Positions 27,297 to 37,036 are shown, numbered from the stretch's first letter. The stretch: 64,000 bases of DNA from an uncultured Bacteroidia bacterium (GCA_903927965.1 CAIYPA010000437.1:1-64000), one strand, 5' to 3'. Numbers and translations are program-made. Notes: generated from the sequence alone by a model not told the origin.

Positions 27297-27434
27297 CTAT
27301 AATAAATCTCTCGTCCATTGATTTCGCATTTGTTGCAATTCATCCTCCAAATCAAAATTATAACTTGACAACAAACCGATGAAATCAGTAGGGTCAAAAT
27401 CATGTTTTTTCTCATCCAGAATTTCAGAGTTCAT
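27297..27434 (-). CDS. 45-residue acidic ORF, unknown (possible antitoxin remnant)
   Basis: Minus-strand frame of 45 residues beginning MNSEILDEKKHDFDPTDFIG and containing LEDELQQMRNQWTRDLL. Acidic with a predicted C-terminal helix. The opening resembles short Bacteroidota antitoxin-like proteins that contain FDPxxF, but this is weak. Lies in the 312-base stretch between pncB and the lipocalin gene, which otherwise shows nothing. Confidence 0.3.
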   Translation of the reverse strand: MNSEILDEKKHDFDPTDFIGLLSSYNFDLEDELQQMRNQWTRDLL

Positions 27435-27472
27435 GTGTGACTTTTATAGTGTTTTCAAGTTTGGTTGAAATT

Positions 27473-28012
27473 TTAGTATCTCAATTGTGGCACCTTGTAA
27501 AGCTGGTCCAAATTGTAACCGCGTTTGCGGGCCTTGTTTAGCAACATATTGTAGATGGCGGAGTCCATTTGCGGAGTACGGCACAAAATCCAGAAATATT
27601 TGTCGGAAGAGCTGCCGATCATTGCGTACTGGTAATTTATGGCATCCAGCTCAAGGACGAAATAATCGGAATAGAATATCCAGAAGAAGGAGACCTTGAG
27701 TTTTCCAGGTTCAAGTTTGTCGGGGAGTTTGGCTTTCCCTATAGCGATGGACTTTTCCCCATCCAACATGTTCTTAAATCCTGCATTAATAACCTCAATT
27801 TTCCCATCTTCCAGAAAACGATAAGTTGCAGTAACACCTACAAGGCCTTTTTCAAAAAAATGGGGAAACCGGGCAATCTCGTACCATTTGCCCATATAAC
27901 GGTTCAGGTCAAGTTCTTTCACAGTTGTCAAATCTAAAACCTGACCTCTTGATTTCGCACTGAAGCCAAAAACTAAAATAATAAGTATCAATATTGAATG
28001 TAATCTTCTCAT
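27473..28012 (-). CDS. Lipocalin family protein
   Basis: Periplasmic or membrane-bound lipocalin of 179 residues. A signal peptide (MRRLHSILILIILVFGFSAKS) is followed by the lipocalin GxW motif (MGKWYEIARFPHFFEKGLVG), the strand VTATYRFLEDGKIEVINAG and the C-terminal FWILCRTPQMD, as in bacterial Blc. An upstream ATG at 28045 would precede the promoter box at 28033-28040, so the start at 28012 is chosen. Blc-type proteins bind lysophospholipids or fatty acids in envelope stress; the ligand here is unknown. No lipobox cysteine is evident. Confidence 0.88.
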   Translation of the reverse strand: MRRLHSILILIILVFGFSAKSRGQVLDLTTVKELDLNRYMGKWYEIARFPHFFEKGLVGVTATYRFLEDGKIEVINAGFKNMLDGEKSIAIGKAKLPDKLEPGKLKVSFFWIFYSDYFVLELDAINYQYAMIGSSSDKYFWILCRTPQMDSAIYNMLLNKARKRGYNLDQLYKVPQLRY

Positions 28013-28032
28013 ATCCTGTTTATTTCTTTTCT

Positions 28033-28040
28033 CAAAGATA
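28033..28040 (-). promoter_or_regulatory. -7 box of the lipocalin gene
   Basis: TATCTTTG on the minus strand, 20 bases before the ATG at 28012. It lies inside the longer alternative frame and so decides the start. Confidence 0.5.
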
Positions 28041-28057
28041 ATCATATAAAAATATGT

Positions 28058-28087
28058 TTTGTCCGGATTCTGAAAAGCTTACATTTG
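28058..28087 (+). promoter_or_regulatory. Promoter of the ABC transporter operon
   Basis: TTTG (28058-28061), 18-base spacer, TACATTTG (28080-28087): a full Bacteroidota promoter 31 bases before the ATPase ATG. Confidence 0.65.
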
Positions 28088-28118
28088 TAGCACGAAAAAA
28101 TATTAACAACCTTATCTC

Positions 28119-28898
28119 ATGGGCAACCAGATCATCGTCGAAATCAACAATTTGCAAAAAAATTATGGCCCGAAGGCTGTACTTCAAGGCATCGACCTAA
28201 AAATCAGCTCCGGTCAGATCATTGGGTACATTGGTCCCAACGGGGCAGGAAAGTCAACCACGGTAAAAATCCTATGTGGCCTAATCTCTGAATTTCAGGG
28301 AGATGTAACCGTGTTCGGAAAAGACCTGCGCCTCCAGACCCTTGAAATCAAACAACAGATCGGTTATATCCCTGAAAATGCAGTGCTCTACGAATCGCTG
28401 ACGCCATTGGAATTTATGGAGTTCGTAGGGGAAATGCGTGGGCTTGGAACAGACCAGACCCGTGACAAAGCGGAAAAGCTCATGAATATATTCGAGATGA
28501 AACCTCATCTTAACCAACGGATTGCAACCTTTTCAAAGGGGATGAGGCAAAAAGTACTGATTTGTTCGGCCTTGTTGCACAATCCCAATCTCATTTTCAT
28601 GGACGAACCGCTCTCCGGGTTGGATGCCAATTCGGTGATCATGGTCAAGGAGATGCTGATCCACCTTGCACACGAAGGGAAAACCGTTTTTTACAGTTCC
28701 CATCTGATGGATGTCGTCGAGAAAATATCCGACAGGATCATCCTCATCGACCAGGGGAAAGTCATTGCCGATGGTTCGTTTGAAGAGTTGAACAAACTTT
28801 CGCATGACGAAAACCTCGAAAAGATGTTCACCCGGTTGACTGGGAATACAGACCATGGCGAAAAAGCAGAAGCATTCATCAACGCATTTGAAAAGTAA
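28119..28898 (+). CDS. ABC transporter ATP-binding protein
   Basis: Cytoplasmic ATPase of 259 residues. Walker A GYIGPNGAGKSTTVK (about 43-57), Q-loop IGYIPENAVLYESL, signature FSKGMRQKVLICSAL, Walker B LIFMDEPLSGLD and H-loop YSSHLMDVV. The two-gene pairing with the membrane protein starting five bases later, and the signature class, indicate an exporter-type or ABC-2 system. The cargo is unknown. Confidence 0.93.
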   Translation: MGNQIIVEINNLQKNYGPKAVLQGIDLKISSGQIIGYIGPNGAGKSTTVKILCGLISEFQGDVTVFGKDLRLQTLEIKQQIGYIPENAVLYESLTPLEFMEFVGEMRGLGTDQTRDKAEKLMNIFEMKPHLNQRIATFSKGMRQKVLICSALLHNPNLIFMDEPLSGLDANSVIMVKEMLIHLAHEGKTVFYSSHLMDVVEKISDRIILIDQGKVIADGSFEELNKLSHDENLEKMFTRLTGNTDHGEKAEAFINAFEK

Positions 28899-28903
28899 AG
28901 TCC

Positions 28904-30577
28904 ATGATTAATTTGATCCTCAAGCTTTTTGTCCCCTTCAGATGGTTTATTGAGAAGATGGGTGCCGACTACACTCAGTTTATCCGGATACTGAAACTTA
29001 AACTGACCCTTGATGACCGGCGCGTGAACAAATATTCAAAAGTAAGGGAAAACGGGCAGCAGAAGACCCTTATCAAACAATCTTTTTCACAGGTTTTGAT
29101 GGGTGGTTTCTTCTCTATTTTACTCGTAATGGTAAACAATCCGTTCACATTTTTCTATCTCGCACATATTTTTTTGATGACGATGATGGCCATGATGATC
29201 ATCTCGGAGTTCTCCACCATATTGTTCGACACATCGGAAAACGCAATCATTCAGCCACTTCCAATTAAGGGCAATACTGTAAGCCTGGCACGGAATGCCC
29301 ATGTTTTTGTCTATCTTACAATGATGGCACTGTGTCTTTCAGTAATAACCATCATAATTGCCATTGTAAAATTTGGTAACCTCCCGGCATTCCTGTATGT
29401 AATTACTGTTTTTCTGAATGTATTGTTTACCTTGTTTTTTGCCAATATCCTGTACCTCGGAATTATGCGTTTGGTCAGTGGGGAGCGGTTGAAAAACCTG
29501 CTGATGTATTTTCAGATTGCAATCGCCATCTTTTTTATGGCTGCTTATCAGATTGGGCTCAGGATGGTGGACAAGACCGCGATTCAGGAAATGGTTTTAC
29601 CGGTTCATTGGTTTACCTATCTATTCCCGCCGGCTTTTTTCTCCGGTCTGATTGATGGACTGATGTCATTCAATTTTGATCAATCCCACCTTATTTTTAT
29701 CGCAGAGGCTTTGATCGTACCACCTGTTGCGATCTATTTGACAGGCAAGTACTTAACACCGGTTTTTAATCGTAAATTAATGGAACTGGAACAGGGCGAC
29801 CGTGTTTCAAAAATAAAAATAGAAACTGGCCGCAGAAGTCCCTGGTTTAGCCTGATGTCTTCCCTGTTTGCCCATTCGGAAGAGGAAAAAGCCTCTTTTA
29901 AGCTGATGTGGAAAATGACCGGACGAGAACGGCAGTTTAAACAAACTTTTCTTCCGTCGTTGGGGTATATCCTGATTATGATCATTGCACCCAATGTCGG
30001 AAAAAGTGGGAACCTCCATGATTTCACAACCGGTTACAAATATCTTTTTATTTTGTACGTTTTTATAATGGTTGCCTTTGCACTGTGTACCTCTTTGTTG
30101 ATCGGTACCAACCAAACTTCGACATGGATATTCAAATCGTTGCCCTTAAAATCGCCGGCAAGCTTTTTTAAAAGTGCAATAAACGCTGCTTTTGCTCGGT
30201 TTTTTATTCCCTTTTACCTTGTGATGGGTATCATCGTCAGTGTATTGTGGGGAATAAAGGTCCTGCCAGATCTATTCATTGCCTTTTTAGCGATCTATTT
30301 AATTACCACGCTTTTGTATTATTTTCAGCAACCTGGTTTTCCTTTTTCACTTGAGAAAACAGCCATTCAGGGTGGATCGAATGCGATGAAGGTTTTTGGA
30401 TTGATGGCATTGGCCGGTATTGTGGGTTTTGTACACTATTCATTGCTCAGATGGTCGGGGTTTGCCAGCCTTATTCTGATACCTATCTATTGCGGTGCAA
30501 TCTATTACGTCAACAGGATCTTCGTTTACAAAAAAATTACCTGGAAGGAGGTTGACCGGGTGAATAGTTATTCTTAA
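28904..30577 (+). CDS. ABC transporter membrane subunit
   Basis: Integral membrane protein of 557 residues with about 11-12 hydrophobic segments and a soluble stretch at about 300-350. It starts five bases after the ATPase stop, so it is its partner. It does not show a standard ABC-2 permease motif by eye; it resembles the large, poorly described exporter permeases of Bacteroidota. Substrate unknown. Confidence 0.75.
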   Translation: MINLILKLFVPFRWFIEKMGADYTQFIRILKLKLTLDDRRVNKYSKVRENGQQKTLIKQSFSQVLMGGFFSILLVMVNNPFTFFYLAHIFLMTMMAMMIISEFSTILFDTSENAIIQPLPIKGNTVSLARNAHVFVYLTMMALCLSVITIIIAIVKFGNLPAFLYVITVFLNVLFTLFFANILYLGIMRLVSGERLKNLLMYFQIAIAIFFMAAYQIGLRMVDKTAIQEMVLPVHWFTYLFPPAFFSGLIDGLMSFNFDQSHLIFIAEALIVPPVAIYLTGKYLTPVFNRKLMELEQGDRVSKIKIETGRRSPWFSLMSSLFAHSEEEKASFKLMWKMTGRERQFKQTFLPSLGYILIMIIAPNVGKSGNLHDFTTGYKYLFILYVFIMVAFALCTSLLIGTNQTSTWIFKSLPLKSPASFFKSAINAAFARFFIPFYLVMGIIVSVLWGIKVLPDLFIAFLAIYLITTLLYYFQQPGFPFSLEKTAIQGGSNAMKVFGLMALAGIVGFVHYSLLRWSGFASLILIPIYCGAIYYVNRIFVYKKITWKEVDRVNSYS

Positions 30578-30578
30578 G

Positions 30579-30965
30579 GTGAAAATTTTACAAATAACAC
30601 ACAATCAAACAATTAGACTTTCTGTCATTTTTGTAGTTTGGTCCATTGTTATGGTAATGCCCAGAGAAATACTTTTCGATGAGACACATGTACAATGTAT
30701 CCACAAGTATTTATTTGGTTTTCAATGCCCTTTGTGCGGAATGACAAGGGCAGTCTTTCAGTTTTCACACTTTGAGTTCATATCGGCAGTCAATTACAAC
30801 TTTGTGGTTATTTTTCTCCCATTTTACCTTGTGATTGATATTGGAACTATTTTCACACAGCAAAGATGGCTTGACTTCGCGAGGAAAATCATCTTATTTT
30901 TAATTGCGGTTTCTCTTGTATTGTTATATACCTATCGCATAACTCATTACGTTAATCTGCTTTAA
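30579..30965 (+). CDS. DUF2752 domain small membrane protein
   Basis: A 128-residue protein with a GTG start one base after the permease stop, so it is the third gene of the operon. The DUF2752 signature CIHKYLFGFQCPLCGMTRAVF is at about 43-63, with a CPxCG motif, and three to four membrane helices follow. The function of the family is unknown. The stop lies three bases from the convergent DUF58 gene. Confidence 0.8.
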   Translation: MKILQITHNQTIRLSVIFVVWSIVMVMPREILFDETHVQCIHKYLFGFQCPLCGMTRAVFQFSHFEFISAVNYNFVVIFLPFYLVIDIGTIFTQQRWLDFARKIILFLIAVSLVLLYTYRITHYVNLL

Positions 30966-30968
30966 AAG

Positions 30969-32345
30969 TCAGATCTTTCCCATCGTTTTAAGCTCCAAGT
31001 ATTTATTGATCAGGTTCGCTGAAAGGTCTTCTGGCTTTGTAAAGGAGGTATGGATTCCATGATTCTTCAACTCTTTGACAATCAATTTCTTTTCGTAAAT
31101 GAACTTCTCTGCTATTGTTTTGGCATAAATGGCTTCGAGAGTATGTGCGTCAGCCTGTGCAAAGGTTTTTATTTCCGTGTTTTCAAAGATTACAACCACA
31201 AGCACATGATTTTTATATATGTGTTTTAAATAACCAAGTTGTCGGTGCAATGAAGCAATCGATTCAAAATTGGTATAAAGGACCATCAAACTACGATGGG
31301 TAACATTCCGGCGGACAAATGCGCTTAGGTAGGAAAAATCCGATTCGAGATGTTCGGTTTTCTGATTGTACAGCAACTCAATAATTTGAGCAATTGTCTT
31401 GTTCCCGCGTTCGGCCCTCAGAAAAGTCTCCACTTTCTGGTTAAAAGTGATCAATCCGGCTTTATCGTACCTGAGCAAGGCAGTATTGGAAAGAATCAGC
31501 GAACTGTTGATGGCATAATCGAGCAAGCTCATCCCGCCAAAAGGCATTTGCATTACCCTTCCCATGTCGATCACATTGAAAATTTGTTGGGAACGCTCTT
31601 CCTGATATTGGTTGACCATCAACTTTGATTTGCGTGCTGTGGCATTCCAGTTGATTGTCCGATAATTATCACCAGGCACATAATCTTTGATCTGATCGAA
31701 TTCGGAAAAGGAGCCTACTTTGCGGATCCGTTTGACTCCGGCATCAACCAATTGATTTGAGATGGCAAGGAATTCATACCTGCGCATTTGTAAAAAAGAT
31801 GGATAAACTGGCACTTTAGTCGTGCCCGTTCCAAATCTCATCCTTCTGCTCAACAATCCAATCTGCGTTGACAGATAGACATTTGTATAACCGAAAGTAT
31901 ATTCGCCACGCACTTTAGGACTTAAAACGTAGGTTACAGTTTGCTCCTGACGAGGAGAAAGAACCAATTTTACCGAAAAATCGCGAATTTGAAATTGAGG
32001 GGGCAATTCATCAATTATTTCTGCCTTGAATTTGAAATAATGGTTGTTTGTGATGAATATTACAATCTTATTTTCATCGCCATTCGATAGTTTTTCAGGG
32101 ATTATCCGACGGACCAAAACCAAATCCCGCTTTGTAAAGAACAACAAGACAGCATCGAAGATCAGCATCAGGACGAAAAAAAACAGACAAATTTTTGCAA
32201 CAAAAAAGGCAGGGTCGAAAAATTGCCCAATTACGAACAATACAACGATAACGCTGCTGATAGCATACAGTTGGAATTGCGTGAATATTTCCTTTATAAA
32301 CTTCACAATCTGTGAATTAGCGTGGAATTGATACTGAGTTGACAA
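30969..32345 (-). CDS. DUF58 domain protein
   Basis: Membrane-anchored protein of 458 residues. Two helices near the N-terminus (about 22-65) are followed by a beta-rich region and the DUF58 signature (DYVPGDNYRTINWNATARKS) at about 220-240. The C-terminus resembles a von Willebrand A-like fold (IFNVIDMGRVM, MVLYTNFES). DUF58 proteins are encoded with MoxR ATPases, which are thought to act as chaperones on vWA partners. Its start overlaps the end of the MoxR gene by 29 bases, last gene of the operon. Confidence 0.88.
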   Translation of the reverse strand: MSTQYQFHANSQIVKFIKEIFTQFQLYAISSVIVVLFVIGQFFDPAFFVAKICLFFFVLMLIFDAVLLFFTKRDLVLVRRIIPEKLSNGDENKIVIFITNNHYFKFKAEIIDELPPQFQIRDFSVKLVLSPRQEQTVTYVLSPKVRGEYTFGYTNVYLSTQIGLLSRRMRFGTGTTKVPVYPSFLQMRRYEFLAISNQLVDAGVKRIRKVGSFSEFDQIKDYVPGDNYRTINWNATARKSKLMVNQYQEERSQQIFNVIDMGRVMQMPFGGMSLLDYAINSSLILSNTALLRYDKAGLITFNQKVETFLRAERGNKTIAQIIELLYNQKTEHLESDFSYLSAFVRRNVTHRSLMVLYTNFESIASLHRQLGYLKHIYKNHVLVVVIFENTEIKTFAQADAHTLEAIYAKTIAEKFIYEKKLIVKELKNHGIHTSFTKPEDLSANLINKYLELKTMGKI

Positions 32346-33297
32346 TATCCGAAATAACCTGTGTTTCCAAAATCCCTTCCATCTCCTTTTCAGGTGTCAG
32401 ATAGATTCGGTGGATCAACACAGGGACCAATACTGACTTAATATCTTCCGGGATTACAAAATCACGTCCCTGAATTGCAGCATAAGCCTTTGAGGATTTT
32501 AAAATATTGATTGAAGCGCGTGGCGATGCACCCAGATAAAGCGAAGGGTGATTGCGCGTTTTGTTTACAATTTCTGCAATGTATTGTAAAAGAGGGTCTT
32601 CCACATGAACCTGTTGTACCACCTTTTGAAAATCCACAAGTTGCTCTGCGGAAATCACCGATATTACACCATCCGTTTCTTTTCCACCCTGACGAAGGTT
32701 GGCATTTTTCAAAATCTTTACTTCGTCCGTGACCGATGGATAGCCAACAACGATTTTAAAAAGGAACCTGTCCAACTGAGCTTCAGGCAACCTGTAAGTC
32801 CCTTCATGTTCCAGGGGGTTCTGGGTGGCAAAAATCAAAAAAGGTGACTCCATCAGATATGTCTTTCCATCATTAGTGACCTGCTTCTCTTCCATCACCT
32901 CGAACAATGCTGATTGAGTTTTCGCAGGTGCACGGTTAATCTCATCGATCAATACGATATTTGAAAAAATCGGTCCGGCATTAAACTCAAATTTGGAATT
33001 GCCTGCATTGAAAACTGTGGTACCCGTCACATCCGAAGGCATTAAATCGGGGGTAAACTGGATACGCGAAAAATTGGTCGAGATAAGCTTAGAGAGAACC
33101 TTGGCAGAAAGTGTTTTTGCGATCCCCGGAACCCCTTCGAGCAGGACATGACCTTCTGCAAGCATTGCAACAATCATTAATTCAATCATCTTCTCCTGTC
33201 CAACTATAACTTTGGCCATCTCTTCCCTGATCGCATCCACTTTTGCGGACAACAATTGAAGTCCGATCCGATCTTCAAAATATTCCTGATTTTCCAT
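32317..33297 (-). CDS. MoxR-family AAA ATPase
   Basis: AAA+ ATPase of 326 residues. Walker A LLEGVPGIAKTLSAK (about 55-69), Walker B NIVLIDEINRAPAKTQSAL (about 113-131), sensor 1 FLIFATQNPLEHEGTYRLPEAQLDRF and sensor 2 SPRASINILKSSKAYA. MoxR proteins act as chaperones for metal-site or complex assembly, together with vWA/DUF58 proteins such as the one that overlaps its end. Confidence 0.94.
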   Translation of the reverse strand: MENQEYFEDRIGLQLLSAKVDAIREEMAKVIVGQEKMIELMIVAMLAEGHVLLEGVPGIAKTLSAKVLSKLISTNFSRIQFTPDLMPSDVTGTTVFNAGNSKFEFNAGPIFSNIVLIDEINRAPAKTQSALFEVMEEKQVTNDGKTYLMESPFLIFATQNPLEHEGTYRLPEAQLDRFLFKIVVGYPSVTDEVKILKNANLRQGGKETDGVISVISAEQLVDFQKVVQQVHVEDPLLQYIAEIVNKTRNHPSLYLGASPRASINILKSSKAYAAIQGRDFVIPEDIKSVLVPVLIHRIYLTPEKEMEGILETQVISDIVNSVSIPR

Positions 33298-33306
33298 TCC
33301 TTTAGT

Positions 33307-34494
33307 TTATAAACATTGTTTGTAAAACATTTCAATATCACGGTTTAAACCGATCAATTCTCCCTCTGATACTTTTTGTGCCAATTCATAAGACTCCATA
33401 GTTTCAAATAGTTTTTGCACAAAATCGGCTGGGACACCTGATTTTGCTGAAACCATCACCGCACAATCATGATTAGCTGAAATTCCCGTCAAAAAATAGT
33501 GTTCGCGCAAATACTCTTTAAAATATTGGGTCTGCTTCCTGGCAAGGTCGGCATTGTCCCGCTGTTTGAAGTAAAGGCTTCCTATCGTTTTAATAAATTG
33601 CAACGAATGGTTTCCAGGCGGAACAATCACCGGAATAACACGCTGGCGACGCTTCGATTCGATAACCATATAGATCAGTAATGTGATAAGTAGCAGATAA
33701 TAGGCAGATTGCAAAGGTGGCTGGGATAGGATATAACGCATAGGTGAGGAATTGACTAAACGGTCGGGTTTATAGTAATTGTCCCATACCGTTGTACGAA
33801 TTGGCAGATAGGACAAAACTTTTGCAGCATATTCACCGTTGCCATGCAAAATGTGATAGTTGGTAAAAACAAGGGGCTGGGTATGAAAGTAGATTTTGCC
33901 CGATCCATATTTTGTGCGGATAAAATTCAGGTTTCCTTGCTGGTCAGTTCCAAGTTTCAAGGTATGAAGGGTATCGAAGGAGGTAATCGTGACCTGTGGC
34001 AATTTTCGATTGTAGTGGAACCCTGAATCGTTTCGAAGCCTACGATTTAGCAGGATCAACTTGTCCGTATTATTTTTAAAAATGGAGGTATCGATAATAG
34101 GAGAACTGATCTTAATCTTCAAAGTATCGAGGAACAAACGTCCAAAGTTTGACGATGATATAAAAACATCATTCCCTTTTGCCACGTAGTTCAGCAGTGC
34201 CCCAATGTCGTATTTGTCGGGTTTGAAGTCGGGAGTGACAACGATTATATTTTTGTGTCCAACAAGATTTGAGTCGAGTGAAGTATAAAACCCATCCTCA
34301 TTGTATTCAATATGCTGTTTAGGGAAAAGTGTACCAAACAAATCGTTCAGAATATAACAACCATAGGGTGATTTACTTGAAATATTGCAGTTTAGGGTCC
34401 AGTCAACCTGTTTAGGAGAATAGTGGTTGATTGCGATCAGTGCCACAAAAAGGAAGGCAATTCCAACAAGGATACCACGTCTATTTTTGAGCAT
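33307..34494 (-). CDS. DUF4350 domain protein
   Basis: Membrane protein of 395 residues. An N-terminal helix (about 8-22) is followed by a periplasmic DUF4350-like region (SKSPYGCYILNDLFG, VVTPDFKPDKYDIGALLNYV), a second helix at about 270-290 and a soluble C-terminus. Its start overlaps the DUF4129 gene end by 14 bases and it ends nine bases before MoxR. Function unknown; a recurring member of this MoxR operon type. Confidence 0.75.
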   Translation of the reverse strand: MLKNRRGILVGIAFLFVALIAINHYSPKQVDWTLNCNISSKSPYGCYILNDLFGTLFPKQHIEYNEDGFYTSLDSNLVGHKNIIVVTPDFKPDKYDIGALLNYVAKGNDVFISSSNFGRLFLDTLKIKISSPIIDTSIFKNNTDKLILLNRRLRNDSGFHYNRKLPQVTITSFDTLHTLKLGTDQQGNLNFIRTKYGSGKIYFHTQPLVFTNYHILHGNGEYAAKVLSYLPIRTTVWDNYYKPDRLVNSSPMRYILSQPPLQSAYYLLLITLLIYMVIESKRRQRVIPVIVPPGNHSLQFIKTIGSLYFKQRDNADLARKQTQYFKEYLREHYFLTGISANHDCAVMVSAKSGVPADFVQKLFETMESYELAQKVSEGELIGLNRDIEMFYKQCL

Positions 34495-35209
34495 CGATTG
34501 TAGAATAAAATGACTGAAAAATGGATGCCAACCTTAAAAACAGATCTTCATTGATTTCAACATCGCCATACCACACATGGTTATAGATAGAGGTGATGCC
34601 AGAAAATTGAGATTTTAAATCATCATTGGTCAGATCATGTAAATAATCAAAATTAGTTTTTTCTTTCGAAAATTGAATGTACCCTTGGGTGAGCAGTCCA
34701 TTGATTACTTTCAGGTAGAACACCCGTATCGCGTTGCGAAACTGTTGCCTTGCTTTAAACTGACGAATAGCGTCATCATAATCAACAATTTCATTGTCCG
34801 ATTTCGTGATGATGAAGGCAGGTGTTTCAATCTCTTTATCTGAATAAAATAGTTGATAAAGCTGTGACTGCGTAATGATTATAAAAACAAAAAATATTAA
34901 CAGTCCCCAAATCAATATCTTAAATATCAAAGGTATGGCTTTTGAGAAGGAGATCAATTCCTCAATTTTATTAAAAAGATAGACCAATAACTGTTTTATG
35001 AAATTGGTTTCCAAAGGAGCCGGTGCATAATTAAACTCCTTTTGGGACCGGTAAGAATCAAGGAATTTTTGATCAGGTTGCCGGACCACCACATCGGATG
35101 AATCGACAATTTGATCAGTTGAAGCAAAAAGGGTTATCCCGGAAAATACCGGGATAACCAACAAAAGAAGATGGAGAATATGTCGAAAAAAATACCTACT
35201 CATTATCAC
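34481..35209 (-). CDS. DUF4129 domain protein
   Basis: Predicted membrane protein of 242 residues: a signal or anchor segment (9-30), a periplasmic region, one helix at about 97-115 and a cytoplasmic C-terminus containing the DUF4129-like stretch RNAIRVFYLKVINGLLTQGY. DUF4129 often accompanies DUF58 and transglutaminase-like proteins. It overlaps the neighbours on both sides by 14 bases, indicating translational coupling. Confidence 0.75.
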   Translation of the reverse strand: MIMSRYFFRHILHLLLLVIPVFSGITLFASTDQIVDSSDVVVRQPDQKFLDSYRSQKEFNYAPAPLETNFIKQLLVYLFNKIEELISFSKAIPLIFKILIWGLLIFFVFIIITQSQLYQLFYSDKEIETPAFIITKSDNEIVDYDDAIRQFKARQQFRNAIRVFYLKVINGLLTQGYIQFSKEKTNFDYLHDLTNDDLKSQFSGITSIYNHVWYGDVEINEDLFLRLASIFQSFYSTIDAQK

Positions 35210-36080
35210 GGATTTGACCGATCTTGTCCATTAGGGATGGTTTTTCGACCTTTTCGACAAAGCTGTAGTAAACAAATGCGGACATGACAAGAGGAATTAC
35301 TATAAACAGGTTGTTAATCAGATTTGTTATTGCGCTTAAAATGTAAAATCCAATTGAAAAGTCAATCACTGGCATTTGATTCTGCTTTATATTGGCAAAT
35401 AATGATTTGAATCCCAGGATTACGCTTGGTATTGAAACAAATATTGCAAGAACATAGATGATTATGCCGGTTACGATAAGGATCCCGAAGGTCAGCCACC
35501 AATTGGTGTTGATCAGCTTCATGCTCCGGCTGAAAGATGTCCCAAAATTCTTTTCCTCAAAAATCATAATAGGGAAAACAATAAACAGTGCAACCCCGAG
35601 GTAAATACCTGGAATAACGCAACAAATGACCCCTACCAATACTACAATTCCTACAATGATTGTTGCAATCAAAGCTTTCCAAAAATACCTCGTTACCTCC
35701 AGCCACACATCGTTAATCGTAAACCCCTCTGGTCCTTTTTGAATATAAAGTTTGATATAACCGAAAACGGTACACATCAGTACCGAAGTTGCAACAAAAG
35801 AGATCAACATGGTTGCCGCGACATAGCCCATCATAGACCCTAAGATTGAAAATATTGCAAATGGATCACTCTTATCTCCCTGCATCATGGCCTGTGACAT
35901 TTCCTGCATTTTTACCGAATAGATTGTCATGGCAATGGCCGATACAATAAAAAATGGGAACACAAAGTACAGGATTGCAGTTGCCAACCGTTTAAATTCC
36001 TGTGAAATAAAACTAAAGGTTGCATTGAAAAGGTCTCCAAAGTCGCGTTCCTGTTTGAAATTAATGTTTGAATTTGTCAT
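35196..36080 (-). CDS. Six-helix membrane protein, unknown
   Basis: Protein of 294 residues with about six membrane helices (for example LATAILYFVFPFFIVSAIAM, IATIIVGIVVLVGVICCVIP, LTFGILIVTGIIIYVLAIF). The N-terminus FKQERDFGDLFNATFSFISQ resembles the soluble start of glycerophosphodiester-phosphodiesterase membrane-domain-like proteins, without catalytic residues. Overlaps its neighbours by four and 14 bases in the operon. Function unknown. Confidence 0.7.
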   Translation of the reverse strand: MTNSNINFKQERDFGDLFNATFSFISQEFKRLATAILYFVFPFFIVSAIAMTIYSVKMQEMSQAMMQGDKSDPFAIFSILGSMMGYVAATMLISFVATSVLMCTVFGYIKLYIQKGPEGFTINDVWLEVTRYFWKALIATIIVGIVVLVGVICCVIPGIYLGVALFIVFPIMIFEEKNFGTSFSRSMKLINTNWWLTFGILIVTGIIIYVLAIFVSIPSVILGFKSLFANIKQNQMPVIDFSIGFYILSAITNLINNLFIVIPLVMSAFVYYSFVEKVEKPSLMDKIGQIRDNE

Positions 36081-37036
36081 AATTTTGATTTTTTAAGTAG
36101 ATAAATGGGATATAAATAAAAGTAAAAAACAATCGACAAAAGCGAAAAAAAGATAATTCCAAAGCGGACAATATAGGGCGCCCCGGTATATCGCGTCACA
36201 AAACCTTCGAGAAACCCTGCAACAACAAAAACAGGGATTAGTCCGACTACCATTTTTGAACCGCGGACAGCGCCACGCCTGAAAGATTCGGTACGGGAAA
36301 AGGTACCGGGAAAGATTATACTGTTCCCGATCACAATACCAGCCCCCCCGGCAACAGTGATTGCGAATATTTCATAAGTTCCATGAACCCAGATCGTACC
36401 GATCGAATCAAGCAAATAGCCTTGTTGCGCCAGGAAGGAGTGAAAAGTTCCAAGCATTACCCCGTTTTTCATCATAATAAAACCGGTACCGATAGGTGAG
36501 AATATCCCCATTGCAAAGGCGAAAAACGAAACCTTAATGTTATTCAACGTTATTCCAAGGAACATGTCCACCTGATTCATCCCTTTATAAACTGCCAATG
36601 GATCGCCCTTGTGAATATTTGAAAGAGTCATATTTACATAACTGTCGCCCAATATGATACGTGAAAAGCCAGAATCATATTTATTTGATAAAATACCGAT
36701 CAAAACAGAAATGATTAGCAATCCGAACGACACCAAAATCTCTTTTCGCGAGCCATAGATAAGCAACGGAAATTCGGTGACCCAGAAGTTCTTAATCCGG
36801 TTTTTATTGATCGGCTGGTTCTGATAAATGATCCTGTGCGCCTTTTGTGTCAACTGGTTGAGATATTGTGTAGCTTTGGTATCAGGAAAATAAGTGCGCG
36901 AATAGGCAAGATCATCAGTCAGGTTAATATACAAGTCGCTCACTACATCGGGATCAGCATGATCCTTTTTGTCAAGGAGAGCCTCGAAGGCTTCCCATTT
37001 TTTGATGTTTTTATGTAAGAACTGGATCTCGTTCAT
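36077..37036 (-). CDS. SpoIIM-like (stage II sporulation protein M) membrane protein
   Basis: About 319 residues, start at MNEIQFLHKNIKKWEAFE; an upstream in-frame ATG at 37096 adds 20 residues. A helical soluble N-terminus (1-110) is followed by five to six membrane helices with the SpoIIM-like segments ILGDSYVNMTLSNIHKGDP, FAMGIFSPIGTGFIMMKNG and WVHGTYEIFAITVAGGAGIV. The organism need not sporulate: SpoIIM homologues with MoxR, DUF58 and RDD genes are common in non-sporulating bacteria. First gene of the operon, divergent from RDD. Confidence 0.85.
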   Translation of the reverse strand: MNEIQFLHKNIKKWEAFEALLDKKDHADPDVVSDLYINLTDDLAYSRTYFPDTKATQYLNQLTQKAHRIIYQNQPINKNRIKNFWVTEFPLLIYGSRKEILVSFGLLIISVLIGILSNKYDSGFSRIILGDSYVNMTLSNIHKGDPLAVYKGMNQVDMFLGITLNNIKVSFFAFAMGIFSPIGTGFIMMKNGVMLGTFHSFLAQQGYLLDSIGTIWVHGTYEIFAITVAGGAGIVIGNSIIFPGTFSRTESFRRGAVRGSKMVVGLIPVFVVAGFLEGFVTRYTGAPYIVRFGIIFFSLLSIVFYFYLYPIYLLKKSKL

